Counted from the stretch's first letter, positions 1 to 9,158 are shown. The stretch is DNA of 64,000 nt from Stutzerimonas stutzeri (GCA_002387205.1 DGLA01000014.1:1-64000); one strand, 5' to 3'. The notes: a model not told the origin generated them from the sequence alone. Made by a program: numbers and translations.

Positions 1-387
1 GACCAGAGCGAGCAGGTCGGCGGCATGGTGGAGCGTTACACCAAGCTGATCGAAGAAGACGGTGGCAAGATCCATCGTCTGGAAGACTGGGGCCGTCGTC
101 AGCTGGCTTACGCCATCAACAACGTGCACAAGGCTCACTACGTGATGCTGAACGTCGAGTGCAGCGGCAAGGCACTGGCTGAGCTGGAAGACAACTTCCG
201 CTACAACGACGCCGTCATCCGTAACCTGGTCATCCGTCGCGACGAAGCCGTGACTGAACAGTCCGAGATGCTCAAGGCTGAGGAAAACCGTAGCGAGCGC
301 CGCGAGCGTCGTGATCGCCCTGAATCTGACAATGTCAATGAAAACGACAATGACAGTGACAGCCGCGACAACAACGCTGACGAGTAA
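1..387 (+). CDS. rpsF: 30S ribosomal protein bS6 (5' end cut by window)
   Basis: Ribosomal protein bS6, which binds the small-subunit platform together with bS18. The reading frame is open from base 1, so the first dozen or so codons lie outside the window; the ATG at 25 is internal. The visible part has the family core (LEDWGRRQLAYAI, then HYVMLNVEC and FRYNDAVIRNLVIRR). The C-terminal tail from about residue 90 is highly charged, rich in Arg, Glu, Asp and Asn, as in pseudomonad and enterobacterial bS6, where the tail can be modified by RimK-type glutamylation (family knowledge; no rimK is seen here). It is first in an operon with rpsR (28 bases downstream), a membrane gene and rplI. Confidence 0.97.
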   Translation, partial: DQSEQVGGMVERYTKLIEEDGGKIHRLEDWGRRQLAYAINNVHKAHYVMLNVECSGKALAELEDNFRYNDAVIRNLVIRRDEAVTEQSEMLKAEENRSERRERRDRPESDNVNENDNDSDSRDNNADE

Positions 388-415
388 TCCACGGACCTAT
401 TGAGGAGCCTATTTC

Positions 416-646
416 ATGGCACGTTTTTTCCGTCGTCGTAAGTTCTGCCGTTTCACCGCTGAAGACGTGAAAGAGATCGATTACAAGGATCTCAACACAC
501 TGAAAGCCTACATTTCCGAAACCGGCAAGATCGTTCCTAGCCGTATTACCGGAACCAAAGCACGCTATCAGCGCCAGCTGGCCACCGCTATCAAGCGCGC
601 CCGCTTCCTGGCCCTGCTGCCCTACACCGACAGCCACGGCCGTTGA
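416..646 (+). CDS. rpsR: 30S ribosomal protein bS18
   Basis: Ribosomal protein bS18, partner of bS6 on the 30S platform. The 76-residue protein is full length for the family, starts MARFFRRRKFCRF and has the typical ITGTKARYQRQL segment followed by a basic helix. A GAGGAG ribosome binding site lies about 9 bases before the ATG. The gene sits between rpsF and a predicted membrane protein gene in the conserved rpsF-rpsR-rplI operon. A single Cys near residue 11 is usual; there is no zinc-ribbon. Confidence 0.98.
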   Translation: MARFFRRRKFCRFTAEDVKEIDYKDLNTLKAYISETGKIVPSRITGTKARYQRQLATAIKRARFLALLPYTDSHGR

Positions 647-680
647 TCGAACTGTTCGACAGAAGTAAAGGATAAATCGC

Positions 681-1574
681 ATGCGCGCCCTGGCTGACTT
701 CATCATGCGCGGCCGTATGCAGGCGATTGTTGTTGTGGCTGGCTCTGCTGCGCTGCCGATGCTGTTCTGGTTGTGCGCTGCTGCAGGCAGTCTGGTGTTG
801 TTGCGTCGTGGTCTGAATGATGCTCTGGGCGTGTTGGTATGGGCTGTATTGCCCGCACTCGTCTGGTGGTATTTCGGTGATCCGCGCACGCTGCTGGTAC
901 TGCTGGGTTCGTTCGGGTTGGCGCTGCTGCTGCGCAACCAGCGTTCCTGGGTCCGTGTGATGCTGTGCAGTGTGGGGCTCGGGTTGTTGTATGCCTGGGT
1001 GCTTGGAATGGTTTTCGGCGAGCCGATTGCGGCGCTCGCCACTGAGTTGCAGAAAGTGCTCCCCGACATGCTGTCGGATGCCTACCAGCAACTGTCAGTG
1101 GAGGAGCAGGCGCGACTGGGGGCGCTGCTGACACCGGTTTTGACCGGTTTGCTGGCAGCGCTGCTGCAGATAGCCACCTTGCTCAGTCTGATGCTCGGGC
1201 GGTACTGGCAAGCGTCGTTGTACAACCCAGGTGGCTTTGGCCTCGAGTTTCGGGCGCTGCGCTTTCCCCCAGTGCTGGCAATGCTGCTGCTGATGGGCGT
1301 GTTGCTGAGTCCGAGCCTCGGGGTACAGATGGCGTTGCTGGCTCCTTTGTGCAGTGTTCCGCTGGTGTTTGCCGGGGTCGCACTCATACACGGGCTGGTG
1401 GCGCAGGGTCGGATGTCACGGTTCTGGCTGGTGGGGCTCTATGTCACGCTGGTGCTGTTCATGCAGTTGCTTTATCCGTTATTGGCCGTAATGGCCGTTG
1501 TCGACAGCTTGTTTGATTTCCGCGGTCGCGCATCTCGTGATGACGATGCAGGACCTGCGGACGGTGAAGGTTAA
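681..1574 (+). CDS. DUF2232-like integral membrane protein
   Basis: A predicted 297-residue membrane protein of unknown function inserted between rpsR and rplI. Hydrophobic segments run through most of the chain: residues about 14-40, 50-75, 80-110, 145-175, 195-225, 228-245 and 252-275, suggesting seven or eight membrane helices, with a short charged cytoplasmic tail (RASRDDDAG). The position matches the DUF2232 gene that pseudomonads carry in this operon (recalled, not searched). An AAAGGA ribosome binding site precedes the ATG. rplI starts 21 bases after its stop, so it is very likely co-transcribed with the ribosomal proteins. The function cannot be inferred from motifs. Confidence 0.85.
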   Translation: MRALADFIMRGRMQAIVVVAGSAALPMLFWLCAAAGSLVLLRRGLNDALGVLVWAVLPALVWWYFGDPRTLLVLLGSFGLALLLRNQRSWVRVMLCSVGLGLLYAWVLGMVFGEPIAALATELQKVLPDMLSDAYQQLSVEEQARLGALLTPVLTGLLAALLQIATLLSLMLGRYWQASLYNPGGFGLEFRALRFPPVLAMLLLMGVLLSPSLGVQMALLAPLCSVPLVFAGVALIHGLVAQGRMSRFWLVGLYVTLVLFMQLLYPLLAVMAVVDSLFDFRGRASRDDDAGPADGEG

Positions 1575-1595
1575 AAGTTAAGAGGTAAGACTCAA

Positions 1596-2042
1596 ATGGA
1601 AGTCATCCTGCTGGAAAAAGTCGCAAACCTGGGCAACCTGGGCGACAAGGTAAACGTCAAGTCTGGCTACGGGCGCAACTATCTGCTGCCGCAGCGCAAG
1701 GCCACTGCAGCGACTGCTGCAAACATCGCCGAGTTCGAAGCTCGCCGTGCTGACCTGGAAAAGGCTGCTGCCGATCGTAAGGCGTCTGCCGAAACTCGCG
1801 CAGCTCAGCTGGCTGAACTGGAAGTCACCATCACCGCTACTGCGGGCGATGAGGGCAAGCTGTTCGGTTCCATCGGTACTCATGACATCGCCGATGCGCT
1901 GACCGCCTCTGGCGTGGAAGTCGCGAAAAGCGAGATCCGTCTGCCAAACGGCACCATCCGTCAGGTTGGTGAGTACGACGTCGCTGTGCACCTGCACACC
2001 GATGTTGAAGCGACCGTGAAGCTGATCGTGATCGCTGGCTGA
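1596..2042 (+). CDS. rplI: 50S ribosomal protein bL9
   Basis: Ribosomal protein bL9 of the large subunit, bound near the base of the L1 stalk. The 148 residues are the usual length. The start MEVILLEKVANLGNLGD and the GYGRNYLLPQRKA segment are diagnostic of the N-terminal domain, followed by a long Ala-rich connecting helix (residues about 42-75) and the C-terminal domain with GKLFGSIGTHDIADAL. An AGAGGT-type ribosome binding site lies upstream. It is last in the ribosomal block; a strong terminator follows at 2087. Confidence 0.98.
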   Translation: MEVILLEKVANLGNLGDKVNVKSGYGRNYLLPQRKATAATAANIAEFEARRADLEKAAADRKASAETRAAQLAELEVTITATAGDEGKLFGSIGTHDIADALTASGVEVAKSEIRLPNGTIRQVGEYDVAVHLHTDVEATVKLIVIAG

Positions 2043-2086
2043 TACAGGCCATCGTCTGGCACCTCTGGTGCCTGACGAGTACCATC

Positions 2087-2126
2087 GGGCACGTTTCCAC
2101 GCGAGTGGAACGTGCCCTTTGTTTTT
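2087..2126 (+). terminator. Rho-independent terminator after rplI
   Basis: A stem of GGGCACGTTTCCAC and GTGGAACGTGCCC (one bulged T) with a GCGA loop is followed by TTTGTTTTT. It lies 44 bases after the rplI stop and 27 bases before dnaB, so it should end most transcripts of the ribosomal operon and make dnaB largely separate. Confidence 0.9.
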
Positions 2127-2152
2127 CTGAACGCTAAAGAATCTCGAGTGCC

Positions 2153-3547
2153 ATGAACGACATCAGTGTGCCCCAGCAGTACGACCTGGAAACCGCAGCG
2201 CTCAAGGTGCCGCCACATTCCATCGAGGCCGAGCAGGCCGTACTGGGCGGCCTGATGCTGGACAATAACGCCTGGGAGCGGGTGCTTGATCAGGTCTCGG
2301 ATGGCGATTTCTATCGCCATGATCATCGGTTGATCTTCCGAGCCATCTTTACCCTGGCCGAGCGCAACTCGCCATTCGACGTGGTGACCCTGTCCGAGCA
2401 GCTAGACAAGGAAGGGCATCTGTCCCAGGTCGGCGGCCTGGCCTATCTCGGCGAGCTGGCGAAGAACACGCCGTCGGTGGCGAACATCAAGGCCTATGCG
2501 CAGATCATTCGTGAACGAGCAACGCTGCGCCAGCTGATCGGCATCAGCAACGACATCGCCGGTAGCGCCTATGCGCCGCAAGGGCGTACGGGGGAAGAAA
2601 TCCTCGACGAAGCCGAGCGCCTGATCTTTCAGATCGCCGAAGCACGCCCCAAGACAGGCGGGCCAATAGGCATCAACGACATCCTGGTCAAGGCGATCGA
2701 CCGGATCGATTCGCTGTTCAACGCCGGTGAGGCGATCACCGGCCTATCCACCGGTTTTACCGATTTGGATGAAGCCACCAGTGGCTTGCAGGCGGCCGAC
2801 CTGATCATCGTTGCCGGTCGTCCATCCATGGGTAAGACCACCTTTGCGATGAACCTCGTCGAAAACGCCGTACTGCGCTCCGACAAGGCGATTCTGGTGT
2901 TCTCGCTGGAAATGCCGGCCGATTCCATCGTCATTCGTATGCTTGCCTCCCTTGGTCGTATCGACCAGACCAAGGTCAGGACCGGCAAGCTCAGTGATGA
3001 CGACTGGCCGCGCCTGACCTCTGCGGTGAACCTGCTCAACGACCGCAAGCTGTTTATCGACGACACCGCTGGCATCTCTCCTTCCGAGATGCGCGCCCGG
3101 ACACGCCGTCTGGCCCGTGAGCACGGGGAGATCGGCATGATCATGGTCGACTACCTGCAGCTGATGCAGATCCCCGGCTCCAGTGGCGACAACCGGACCA
3201 ACGAGATCTCCGAGATCTCCCGCTCGCTGAAGGGCCTGGCGAAGGAATTCAATTGCCCGGTAATCGCCCTGTCCCAGCTCAACCGCTCCCTGGAGCAGCG
3301 GCCCAACAAGCGTCCGGTCAACTCCGACCTTCGCGAATCGGGCGCTATCGAGCAGGACGCTGACATCATCATGTTCGTTTACCGGGATGAGGTGTACCAC
3401 CCGGAAACCGAGTACAAGGGCGTCGCCGAGATCATCATCGGCAAGCAGCGGAACGGCCCGATCGGTACGACACGCCTGGCGTTTCTCGGCAAATATTCGC
3501 GCTTCGAGAACCTGGCGCCGGGTAGCTACCAGTTCGATGATGAGTAA
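2153..3547 (+). CDS. dnaB: Replicative DNA helicase DnaB
   Basis: Hexameric 5'-3' replicative helicase that unwinds DNA at the fork and recruits primase. The 464 residues are the normal length. The N-terminal domain (about 20-125) starts PPHSIEAEQAVLGGLMLD; the linker is followed by the RecA-like domain with Walker A GRPSMGKTTFAMN near residue 224, Walker B (MIMVDYLQLM) near 330, and the ELRESGAIEQDAD region near 395. No intein interrupts the Walker A region, a common insertion point in other bacteria. It is downstream of a terminator and has its own 5' region of 27 bases, so some transcription may come through from rplI. Confidence 0.98.
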   Translation: MNDISVPQQYDLETAALKVPPHSIEAEQAVLGGLMLDNNAWERVLDQVSDGDFYRHDHRLIFRAIFTLAERNSPFDVVTLSEQLDKEGHLSQVGGLAYLGELAKNTPSVANIKAYAQIIRERATLRQLIGISNDIAGSAYAPQGRTGEEILDEAERLIFQIAEARPKTGGPIGINDILVKAIDRIDSLFNAGEAITGLSTGFTDLDEATSGLQAADLIIVAGRPSMGKTTFAMNLVENAVLRSDKAILVFSLEMPADSIVIRMLASLGRIDQTKVRTGKLSDDDWPRLTSAVNLLNDRKLFIDDTAGISPSEMRARTRRLAREHGEIGMIMVDYLQLMQIPGSSGDNRTNEISEISRSLKGLAKEFNCPVIALSQLNRSLEQRPNKRPVNSDLRESGAIEQDADIIMFVYRDEVYHPETEYKGVAEIIIGKQRNGPIGTTRLAFLGKYSRFENLAPGSYQFDDE

Positions 3548-3559
3548 GGCAGTCTGAGC

Positions 3560-3573
3560 TGGAAGCTGGAAGC
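3560..3573 (+). repeat. Two tandem TGGAAGC heptamers after dnaB
   Basis: Two perfect copies of the heptamer TGGAAGC start 13 bases after the dnaB stop, followed by AGCTTGGAAG, a partial further copy. The same heptamer, in both orientations and in more copies, is found after zapE at 31030-31137. It may be a gene-end repeat family of this genome. Confidence 0.7.
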
Positions 3574-3674
3574 TAAAAAGAGCTTGGAAGGCCGTGGCAA
3601 GTCGGGTTGGCCCTTGCCGGACAACGTGCGGGGCTTGAGAATGTGCCGCTTCTGTCGCCTGAAGGAATGGTCCT

Positions 3675-4754
3675 ATGCGCCCCCTCGTCGCCACCGTCGA
3701 TCTCGCTGCCCTTCGCCACAATTATCAGCTGGCCAAGCAGTGCGCGCCGGGGCGTAAAGCCTTTGCGGTTGTCAAAGCCAACGCCTACGGGCACGGTGCG
3801 CCCATGGCAGTTGAATGCCTTCGCGGATTGGCTGACGGCTTTGCCGTGGCATCGTTGGAAGAGGCGGAGCAGGTCCGGTCCGTCGATACGAACACGAGGC
3901 TGCTGCTGCTCGAAGGCTGTTTCGAGCCGGATGAATATGCCGTAGCGGCGGCGCTTGGGTTAGACGTTGCAGTTCAAGGCGAAGCTCAGCTGGACGCGCT
4001 CCTGGCTGCAACAATCGAGAGGCCTCTGAATCTCTGGCTGAAGCTCGACTCCGGCATGCATCGGCTAGGCTTCAGCGTCGATGCTTTGCGCCGCGCCCAT
4101 GCTCGTTTGCAAGGTGCAACGCAGGTTGCAGAACTCAACCTGATGAGCCATTTCGCCTGTGCCGATGAGCGTGGGCATCCTCTTAACGAGACGCAGCTGG
4201 AGCAGTTTTCCGGTCTGACGGATCTCGCATTCGGTAATCGCTCATTCGCCAATTCCGCCGCTGTGCTGACGATGCCTGCTGCGCACATGGACTGGCTGCG
4301 TCCCGGGATCATGCTCTACGGTGCTTCGCCTTTCGCCGAGCTGAGCGCTGAAACGCTGGGCCTTAAACCAGTCATGACACTGACCGCTTCGATTATCGCG
4401 ATTCGTGAGGTTCCGGTCGGCGAGAGTGTGGGTTATGGCGCAAGTTGGGTTGCTCAGCGGCCTTCGCGTATCGCCACGGTCAGCTGTGGTTATGCCGATG
4501 GCTATCCACGTACGGCGCCGCCTGGCACCTCAGTTGCGGTACGTGGGCAGCGAATGCCTCTCGCTGGCCGGGTCTCGATGGACATGCTTGCCGTGGATAT
4601 CACCGATCTGCCGCAGGCGGCCCTCGGCGATGCCGTGGAGCTTTGGGGTAAGTCGATCGCTATCGACGAATTGGCCCACGCGTGCGGGACCATCGGCTAC
4701 GAGTTGCTGACCAAGGTGACCCAACGCGTGCCGCGGCGTTATATCAACGGGTGA
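3675..4754 (+). CDS. alr: Alanine racemase (PLP-dependent)
   Basis: Interconverts L- and D-alanine, supplying D-Ala for peptidoglycan. It is a fold-type III PLP enzyme: the Schiff-base lysine is Lys34 in AVVKANAYGHG, the catalytic tyrosine lies in the SVGYGASW motif around residue 255, and the C-terminal barrel carries GRVSMDMLAVD and ELWGK. The length of 359 residues is normal. Pseudomonads have both alr and dadX; the position next to dnaB fits the biosynthetic copy rather than the catabolic one, which normally sits beside dadA (absent here). The ATG was chosen because the start aligns with the family; the preceding region holds TGAAGGAATGG, a reasonable ribosome binding site. A hairpin terminator follows. 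Confidence 0.95.
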   Translation: MRPLVATVDLAALRHNYQLAKQCAPGRKAFAVVKANAYGHGAPMAVECLRGLADGFAVASLEEAEQVRSVDTNTRLLLLEGCFEPDEYAVAAALGLDVAVQGEAQLDALLAATIERPLNLWLKLDSGMHRLGFSVDALRRAHARLQGATQVAELNLMSHFACADERGHPLNETQLEQFSGLTDLAFGNRSFANSAAVLTMPAAHMDWLRPGIMLYGASPFAELSAETLGLKPVMTLTASIIAIREVPVGESVGYGASWVAQRPSRIATVSCGYADGYPRTAPPGTSVAVRGQRMPLAGRVSMDMLAVDITDLPQAALGDAVELWGKSIAIDELAHACGTIGYELLTKVTQRVPRRYING

Positions 4755-4785
4755 GCGCCGGTTCGCCTGTGCAAGATTGATAAAA

Positions 4786-4821
4786 GCCGACCATCATGGT
4801 CGGCCTTCCTGATCATTTTTT
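4786..4821 (+). terminator. Hairpin terminator after alr
   Basis: GCCGACCAT pairs perfectly with ATGGTCGGC, followed after about ten bases by ATTTTTT. It starts 31 bases after the alr stop. The ATG at 4796 lies inside this hairpin, which argues against using it as the start of the next gene. Confidence 0.7.
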
Positions 4822-4864
4822 GTGCTATATTCCGCGCCCGTTTCTGTTGCCCCGGTTCCTCGCC

Positions 4865-7156
4865 ATGCACGCAGCCAAGCCCCTATTCGACTATCCCAAG
4901 TACTGGGCCGAGTGTTTCGGCCCGGCGCCGTTCCTGCCTATGAGCAGGGAGGAGATGGATCAGCTTGGCTGGGATTCCTGCGATGTCATCATCGTGACCG
5001 GAGACGCCTACGTTGACCATCCGTCGTTCGGCATGGCGATCATCGGGCGCCTGCTGGAAGCCCAGGGTTTCCGCGTCGGCATCATCAGCCAGCCCGACTG
5101 GCAGAGCAAAGACGACTTCATGAAGCTTGGCCAGCCGAATCTGTTCTTCGGTATCGCGGCGGGCAACATGGACTCGATGATCAATCGCTATACCGCCGAC
5201 CGCAAGGTGCGCTCGGATGATGCCTACACCGCGGGTGGTTTGGCCGGCAAGCGCCCGGACCGTGCCAGCCTTGTCTATAGCCAGCGCTGCAAGGAGGCAT
5301 TCAAGGATACGCCGGTCGTTCTGGGTGGCATCGAAGCGTCCCTGCGCCGCATCGCACATTACGACTACTGGCAGGACAAGGTGCGTCGCTCGATTCTGAT
5401 GGACGCCACGGCGGACATTCTGCTGTACGGCAATGCCGAGCGGGCGATCGTAGAGGTGGCGCAGCGTCTGTCGCGTGGAGAAGCGATCGAGCAGATCACC
5501 GATGTGCGCGGTACTGCATTCATTCGGCGGGACGCGCCGGAAGGTTGGTTCGAGGTCGATTCGACCCGTATCGATCGGCCGGGCAAGGTCGACAAGATCA
5601 TCAACCCCTACGTCAACACCCAGGATCTGCAAGCCTGTGCCATCGAGCAGGAGAAGGGCACGGGCCCCGCCGATGACCCGAACGAGGCCAAGGTCGTCCA
5701 GCTGCTGCCGAGCCCGAAGATCGAGCGCGACCGGACCGTCATCAGGCTCCCGTCCTTCGAGAAAGTGCGCAACGATCCGGCGCTCTATGCCCATGCCAAC
5801 CGCGTGCTGCACCTGGAAACCAACCCGGGCAACGCCCGAGCGCTGGTGCAACGCCATGGCGACCACGACATCTGGCTGAATCCTCCGCCGATTCCGCTGA
5901 CCACCGAGGAGATGGATTACGTCTTTGCTTCGCCGTATGCGCGCGTGCCGCATCCGTCCTACGGCGGCGCGAAGATCCCCGCTTACGACATGATCCGTTT
6001 CTCGGTGAACATCATGCGTGGTTGCTTTGGTGGCTGCACCTTCTGCTCGATCACCGAGCATGAGGGCCGGATCATCCAGAACCGCTCGCACGAATCGATT
6101 CTCCATGAGATCGAGGAGATGAAGAAGCTGCCCGGATTTACCGGCGTGGTGTCTGATCTTGGCGGGCCGACGGCAAACATGTACCGCATTGCCTGCAAGA
6201 GTCCTGAGATCGAGAAGCACTGCCGCAAGCCCTCGTGCGTGTATCCGGGTATCTGCGAGAACCTCAACACTGACCACAGTTCGTTGATCGAGCTGTATCG
6301 CAAGGCGCGTGCGTTGCCTGGCGTGAAGAAGATCCTGATCGCATCCGGGCTGCGTTACGACCTGGCGGTCGAGTCCCCGGAGTACGTCAAGGAGCTGGTC
6401 ACTCACCACGTGGGCGGCTATCTGAAAATTGCCCCGGAGCACACCGAGCGCGGCCCGCTGGACAAGATGATGAAGCCGGGGATCGGCAGCTACGACAAGT
6501 TCAAGCGGATGTTCGACAAGTATTCGAAGGAGGCAGGCAAGGAGCAGTACCTGATTCCCTACTTTATTGCCGCACATCCCGGCACCACTGACGAGGACAT
6601 GATGAACCTCGCGCTGTGGCTCAAGGCCAACGGCTTCCGCGCCGACCAGGTCCAGGCGTTCTACCCATCACCAATGGCCAGCGCCACGGCGATGTACCAC
6701 AGCGGCAAGAACCCGCTGCGCAAGGTCACCTACAAGAGCGAAGGCGTCACCATCGTCAAGAGCGAGGAACAGCGCCGCTTGCACAAGGCATTCCTGCGTT
6801 ACCACGATCCCAAGGGCTGGCCGATGCTACGCGAGGCCCTGCAACGTATGGGCCGTGCAGACCTGATCGGCAGTGGCAAGCATCAGCTGATCCCGGCCCA
6901 TCAGCCTGCCACCGAGGGCTATCAGAGCGCACGGCGCAAGAACTCGACCCCGGTGGGTAGCAAGAAAGCGGGGCAGGGAGGCAAGATCCTCACCCAGCAC
7001 AACGGCTTGCCTCCACGTAGCCATGATGGCAATGCCTGGGACAAGCGCGAGCAGGCGAAAGCGGCTGCCGAAGCGCGGCGCAAGGCGGCGGGCAGCACGG
7101 GCAAGCCTGCCGGAAAGGGTCGCAAACCTTCCCAGCGTCCCGCCGTGCCACGCTGA
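4865..7156 (+). CDS. ygiQ: YgiQ-family radical SAM protein
   Basis: Large radical S-adenosylmethionine protein of the YgiQ family (763 residues here), whose substrate is still unknown. The N-terminal half (HAAKPLFDYPKYWAECFG, then VIIVTGDAYVDHPSFG) resembles a B12-binding-like or nucleotide-binding fold and is typical of YgiQ. The 4Fe-4S motif CFGGCTFC (CxxxCxxC) lies near residue 384, preceded by FSVNIMRGC. The C-terminal 80 residues are basic and low complexity (RKNSTPVGSKKAGQGGK, later KPAGKGRKPSQ), which could bind nucleic acid (inference). The ATG at 4865 was chosen over 4796 because it begins the conserved sequence and the earlier one falls in the alr terminator. The gene is monocistronic and converges on a chemoreceptor. 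Confidence 0.93.
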   Translation: MHAAKPLFDYPKYWAECFGPAPFLPMSREEMDQLGWDSCDVIIVTGDAYVDHPSFGMAIIGRLLEAQGFRVGIISQPDWQSKDDFMKLGQPNLFFGIAAGNMDSMINRYTADRKVRSDDAYTAGGLAGKRPDRASLVYSQRCKEAFKDTPVVLGGIEASLRRIAHYDYWQDKVRRSILMDATADILLYGNAERAIVEVAQRLSRGEAIEQITDVRGTAFIRRDAPEGWFEVDSTRIDRPGKVDKIINPYVNTQDLQACAIEQEKGTGPADDPNEAKVVQLLPSPKIERDRTVIRLPSFEKVRNDPALYAHANRVLHLETNPGNARALVQRHGDHDIWLNPPPIPLTTEEMDYVFASPYARVPHPSYGGAKIPAYDMIRFSVNIMRGCFGGCTFCSITEHEGRIIQNRSHESILHEIEEMKKLPGFTGVVSDLGGPTANMYRIACKSPEIEKHCRKPSCVYPGICENLNTDHSSLIELYRKARALPGVKKILIASGLRYDLAVESPEYVKELVTHHVGGYLKIAPEHTERGPLDKMMKPGIGSYDKFKRMFDKYSKEAGKEQYLIPYFIAAHPGTTDEDMMNLALWLKANGFRADQVQAFYPSPMASATAMYHSGKNPLRKVTYKSEGVTIVKSEEQRRLHKAFLRYHDPKGWPMLREALQRMGRADLIGSGKHQLIPAHQPATEGYQSARRKNSTPVGSKKAGQGGKILTQHNGLPPRSHDGNAWDKREQAKAAAEARRKAAGSTGKPAGKGRKPSQRPAVPR

Positions 7157-7164
7157 TCCATGGG

Positions 7165-7185
7165 CCGGCGCACGTGTCGCGCCGG
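7165..7185. terminator. Hairpin between convergent ygiQ and chemoreceptor
   Basis: CCGGCGC and GCGCCGG form a perfect 7-bp stem with a 7-base loop in the 37-base gap between the two stop codons. There is no U-run, so at most it is a weak or factor-assisted bidirectional terminator. Confidence 0.4.
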
Positions 7186-7193
7186 TTGCCATG

Positions 7194-9158
7194 TCAGCCT
7201 CTGAAAGCCTGCGTGGCCTGGTCCAGCTCGACGGCCAGGCGCAACATCTGTTTGCTCTGCTCACGGCCTCGGCTGATGTGCGCCAGGTTGCTGTCGCCGA
7301 GCTGGTGAATTCGTTCGCTGTGGCTGCGGATCTCGCTGACCGCATCGCTCTGCTGCGCAGTGGCCAGTGCGATCTGCGCCGCCATCTGCTCGATCGATCC
7401 GATGGTGGCGACGATCCGGTTCAGCGCCGAGTCGGCGGTTTCGGCCAGCTGTGCGGTCTCTTCGGCATGATCGACCTGGATCCGCATCGCCTGTACCGAT
7501 TGATGCGCGGCGGTCTGCAGGCTCCTGATCAGCAGCTGGATCTCCTCGGTCGCACCGCTGGTGCGTTGCGCCAGCGTACGTACCTCGTCGGCGACCACGG
7601 CGAACCCACGGCCCTGTGCGCCCGCTCTGGCTGCTTCGATCGCAGCGTTCAGCGCGAGCAGGTTGGTTTGCTCGGCAATCGAGCGAATTACCGTCAACAC
7701 CGTGCCGATGGTGCTGGTTTCGTCGGCCAGCCGTTCGATGGCCAGGGCGTTGCCCTGCACTTCACTGACCAGGCCGCGCAGGCCGGTCAGGCTCCGGCTG
7801 ATGACCGCCTGGCCTTCGCAGACCGCCTGGCCTGCGTCGCGCCCGGCCTGCGCCGTCTGATCCGCACCTGTCGCCACGTCATGGATGGTCGCCTCCAGCT
7901 CTTCCAGTGCGTCTCGAATCTGCGCCGTGTCGCTGCTCTGGCGGCTGGCGCCCTGGTGCAGGTCATTGCTCATCTCAGCCAGGCTACGGCTGTTGCCGGT
8001 GACTTCCTGGGCATGCTGACGCAGCGTGCCGACCAATGTGAGCAGATAGCTGCGCAACTGGTTGAGTGACGCACCGATTTCTACCATCTCCACCGTCTTG
8101 GAGCGAAGTTCGACGGGCCTTTGAAAGTCGCCGCCGGCCCATGCGCGAAGCGCAGGTGCCAGTTGTCCCAGCGACCAGGTCAGCCTGCGCTGCAGTCGAT
8201 CGATGGCAAGTGCAACCAGAAGAATCAGGGCGATGATGGCGCCCTGAATAAGCCGCACTTCCCCCTGGATACGATCACGCTCTGCACGGATTTCCGGTTC
8301 CAGATCATCCAGTGCCGTTTGCAGCATGCTGACCTTCTTCTCGGCACTATCCCTGAGCCTGACACGTTGCTCGATCAGTTCGCGCGTGCGTTGCAGCTCG
8401 CCTGGATAACGCGAGAGCAGGCTGGTTAGCTCGCGCTTCAGCGCAATGCCCTGATCCTCGGCGGGTTGCGCCTGGGCTTGTTCGTCGAGATCCAGCAGGG
8501 CAGCGAAGGCGCTTGCGCCGGACTGTTGCTCGCTCGCGACTCCGAGCAGGGGCAGCGCTTCCAGTTTGTCTGCCTCTTTTCTGACGGCTTGCAAGGCCTG
8601 CTCAACATCGGCCACCAACTCGTCCTGGCCGCTGGTGGTCAGCTTGGCGCGCGCGTGGCTGAGGCGGATCAGCTGCCTGCTTGCCTCGAACAGCGGCGCC
8701 TGATACTGCGCGGCAGCGGTGTGTTGGCCCTGAGCGGCATAGCGATGAAGCTGTTCCAGGGTTCCCGCCATCTCACGCTCAGCCTGGAGCAGCAAGCCCT
8801 GTGGATCACCCGCCAGTTTTCCTGCTGCCAGCAGCTCGGTGGCAGTGAACTGGTGAAGCTGTTCCAGGCTCGGCTGCAGGCGACTGGCGAAGGGACCGGG
8901 CAGGGCACCGACATCCGTTGCCAAGCCTTCCAGTTCGGTCAAAGCGGACTTGTGACGCAGGGCGTCGCCACTACTCAGGTACTGGTGGACATTGCTGGCC
9001 ACCTGATGCTGAAAACGCTGGGAAAGGCTCAGATAGCGGCCCATCAGCTGGTAGGGGCGCTCCAGCGCCTGCTCCGACCACCATAGCGTGGCCCCAAGCG
9101 CCAGGCAGATGGCCACAAGAAGCAGGGTATTGAGTGTGGTAAGCGATTTCAGGCGCAT
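7194..9158 (-). CDS. Methyl-accepting chemotaxis protein, CtpL-like
   Basis: Transmembrane chemoreceptor of about 654 residues. A first membrane helix (TLNTLLLVAICLALGATLWW) is followed by a large, mostly helical periplasmic domain of about 270 residues, a second helix (IIALILLVALAI) near 300, a HAMP-like segment and the signalling domain with the hairpin tip EQTNLLALNAAIEAARAG. The long helical sensor is of the helical-bimodular size class. In P. aeruginosa the gene next to gcbA (PA4843) is ctpL (PA4844), a receptor for phosphate limitation; the same neighbour here suggests an orthologue, but ligand specificity is inferred only. The ATG at 9158 is preferred over the TTG at 9170. It follows gcbA by 52 bases on the same strand, probably as one transcript. 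Confidence 0.85.
   Translation of the reverse strand: MRLKSLTTLNTLLLVAICLALGATLWWSEQALERPYQLMGRYLSLSQRFQHQVASNVHQYLSSGDALRHKSALTELEGLATDVGALPGPFASRLQPSLEQLHQFTATELLAAGKLAGDPQGLLLQAEREMAGTLEQLHRYAAQGQHTAAAQYQAPLFEASRQLIRLSHARAKLTTSGQDELVADVEQALQAVRKEADKLEALPLLGVASEQQSGASAFAALLDLDEQAQAQPAEDQGIALKRELTSLLSRYPGELQRTRELIEQRVRLRDSAEKKVSMLQTALDDLEPEIRAERDRIQGEVRLIQGAIIALILLVALAIDRLQRRLTWSLGQLAPALRAWAGGDFQRPVELRSKTVEMVEIGASLNQLRSYLLTLVGTLRQHAQEVTGNSRSLAEMSNDLHQGASRQSSDTAQIRDALEELEATIHDVATGADQTAQAGRDAGQAVCEGQAVISRSLTGLRGLVSEVQGNALAIERLADETSTIGTVLTVIRSIAEQTNLLALNAAIEAARAGAQGRGFAVVADEVRTLAQRTSGATEEIQLLIRSLQTAAHQSVQAMRIQVDHAEETAQLAETADSALNRIVATIGSIEQMAAQIALATAQQSDAVSEIRSHSERIHQLGDSNLAHISRGREQSKQMLRLAVELDQATQAFRG

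Noticed and set aside
2744..3721. 325-codon minus-strand open frame across dnaB
   Set aside because: Shadow of the helicase; runs into the alr leader without any recognised domain.
4796..4864. Earlier ATG for ygiQ
   Set aside because: It lies in the alr terminator hairpin and adds residues with no family match.
4883..6577. 564-codon minus-strand open frame across ygiQ
   Set aside because: Antisense shadow of a clear radical SAM gene in GC-rich DNA; no family features and no ribosome binding site.
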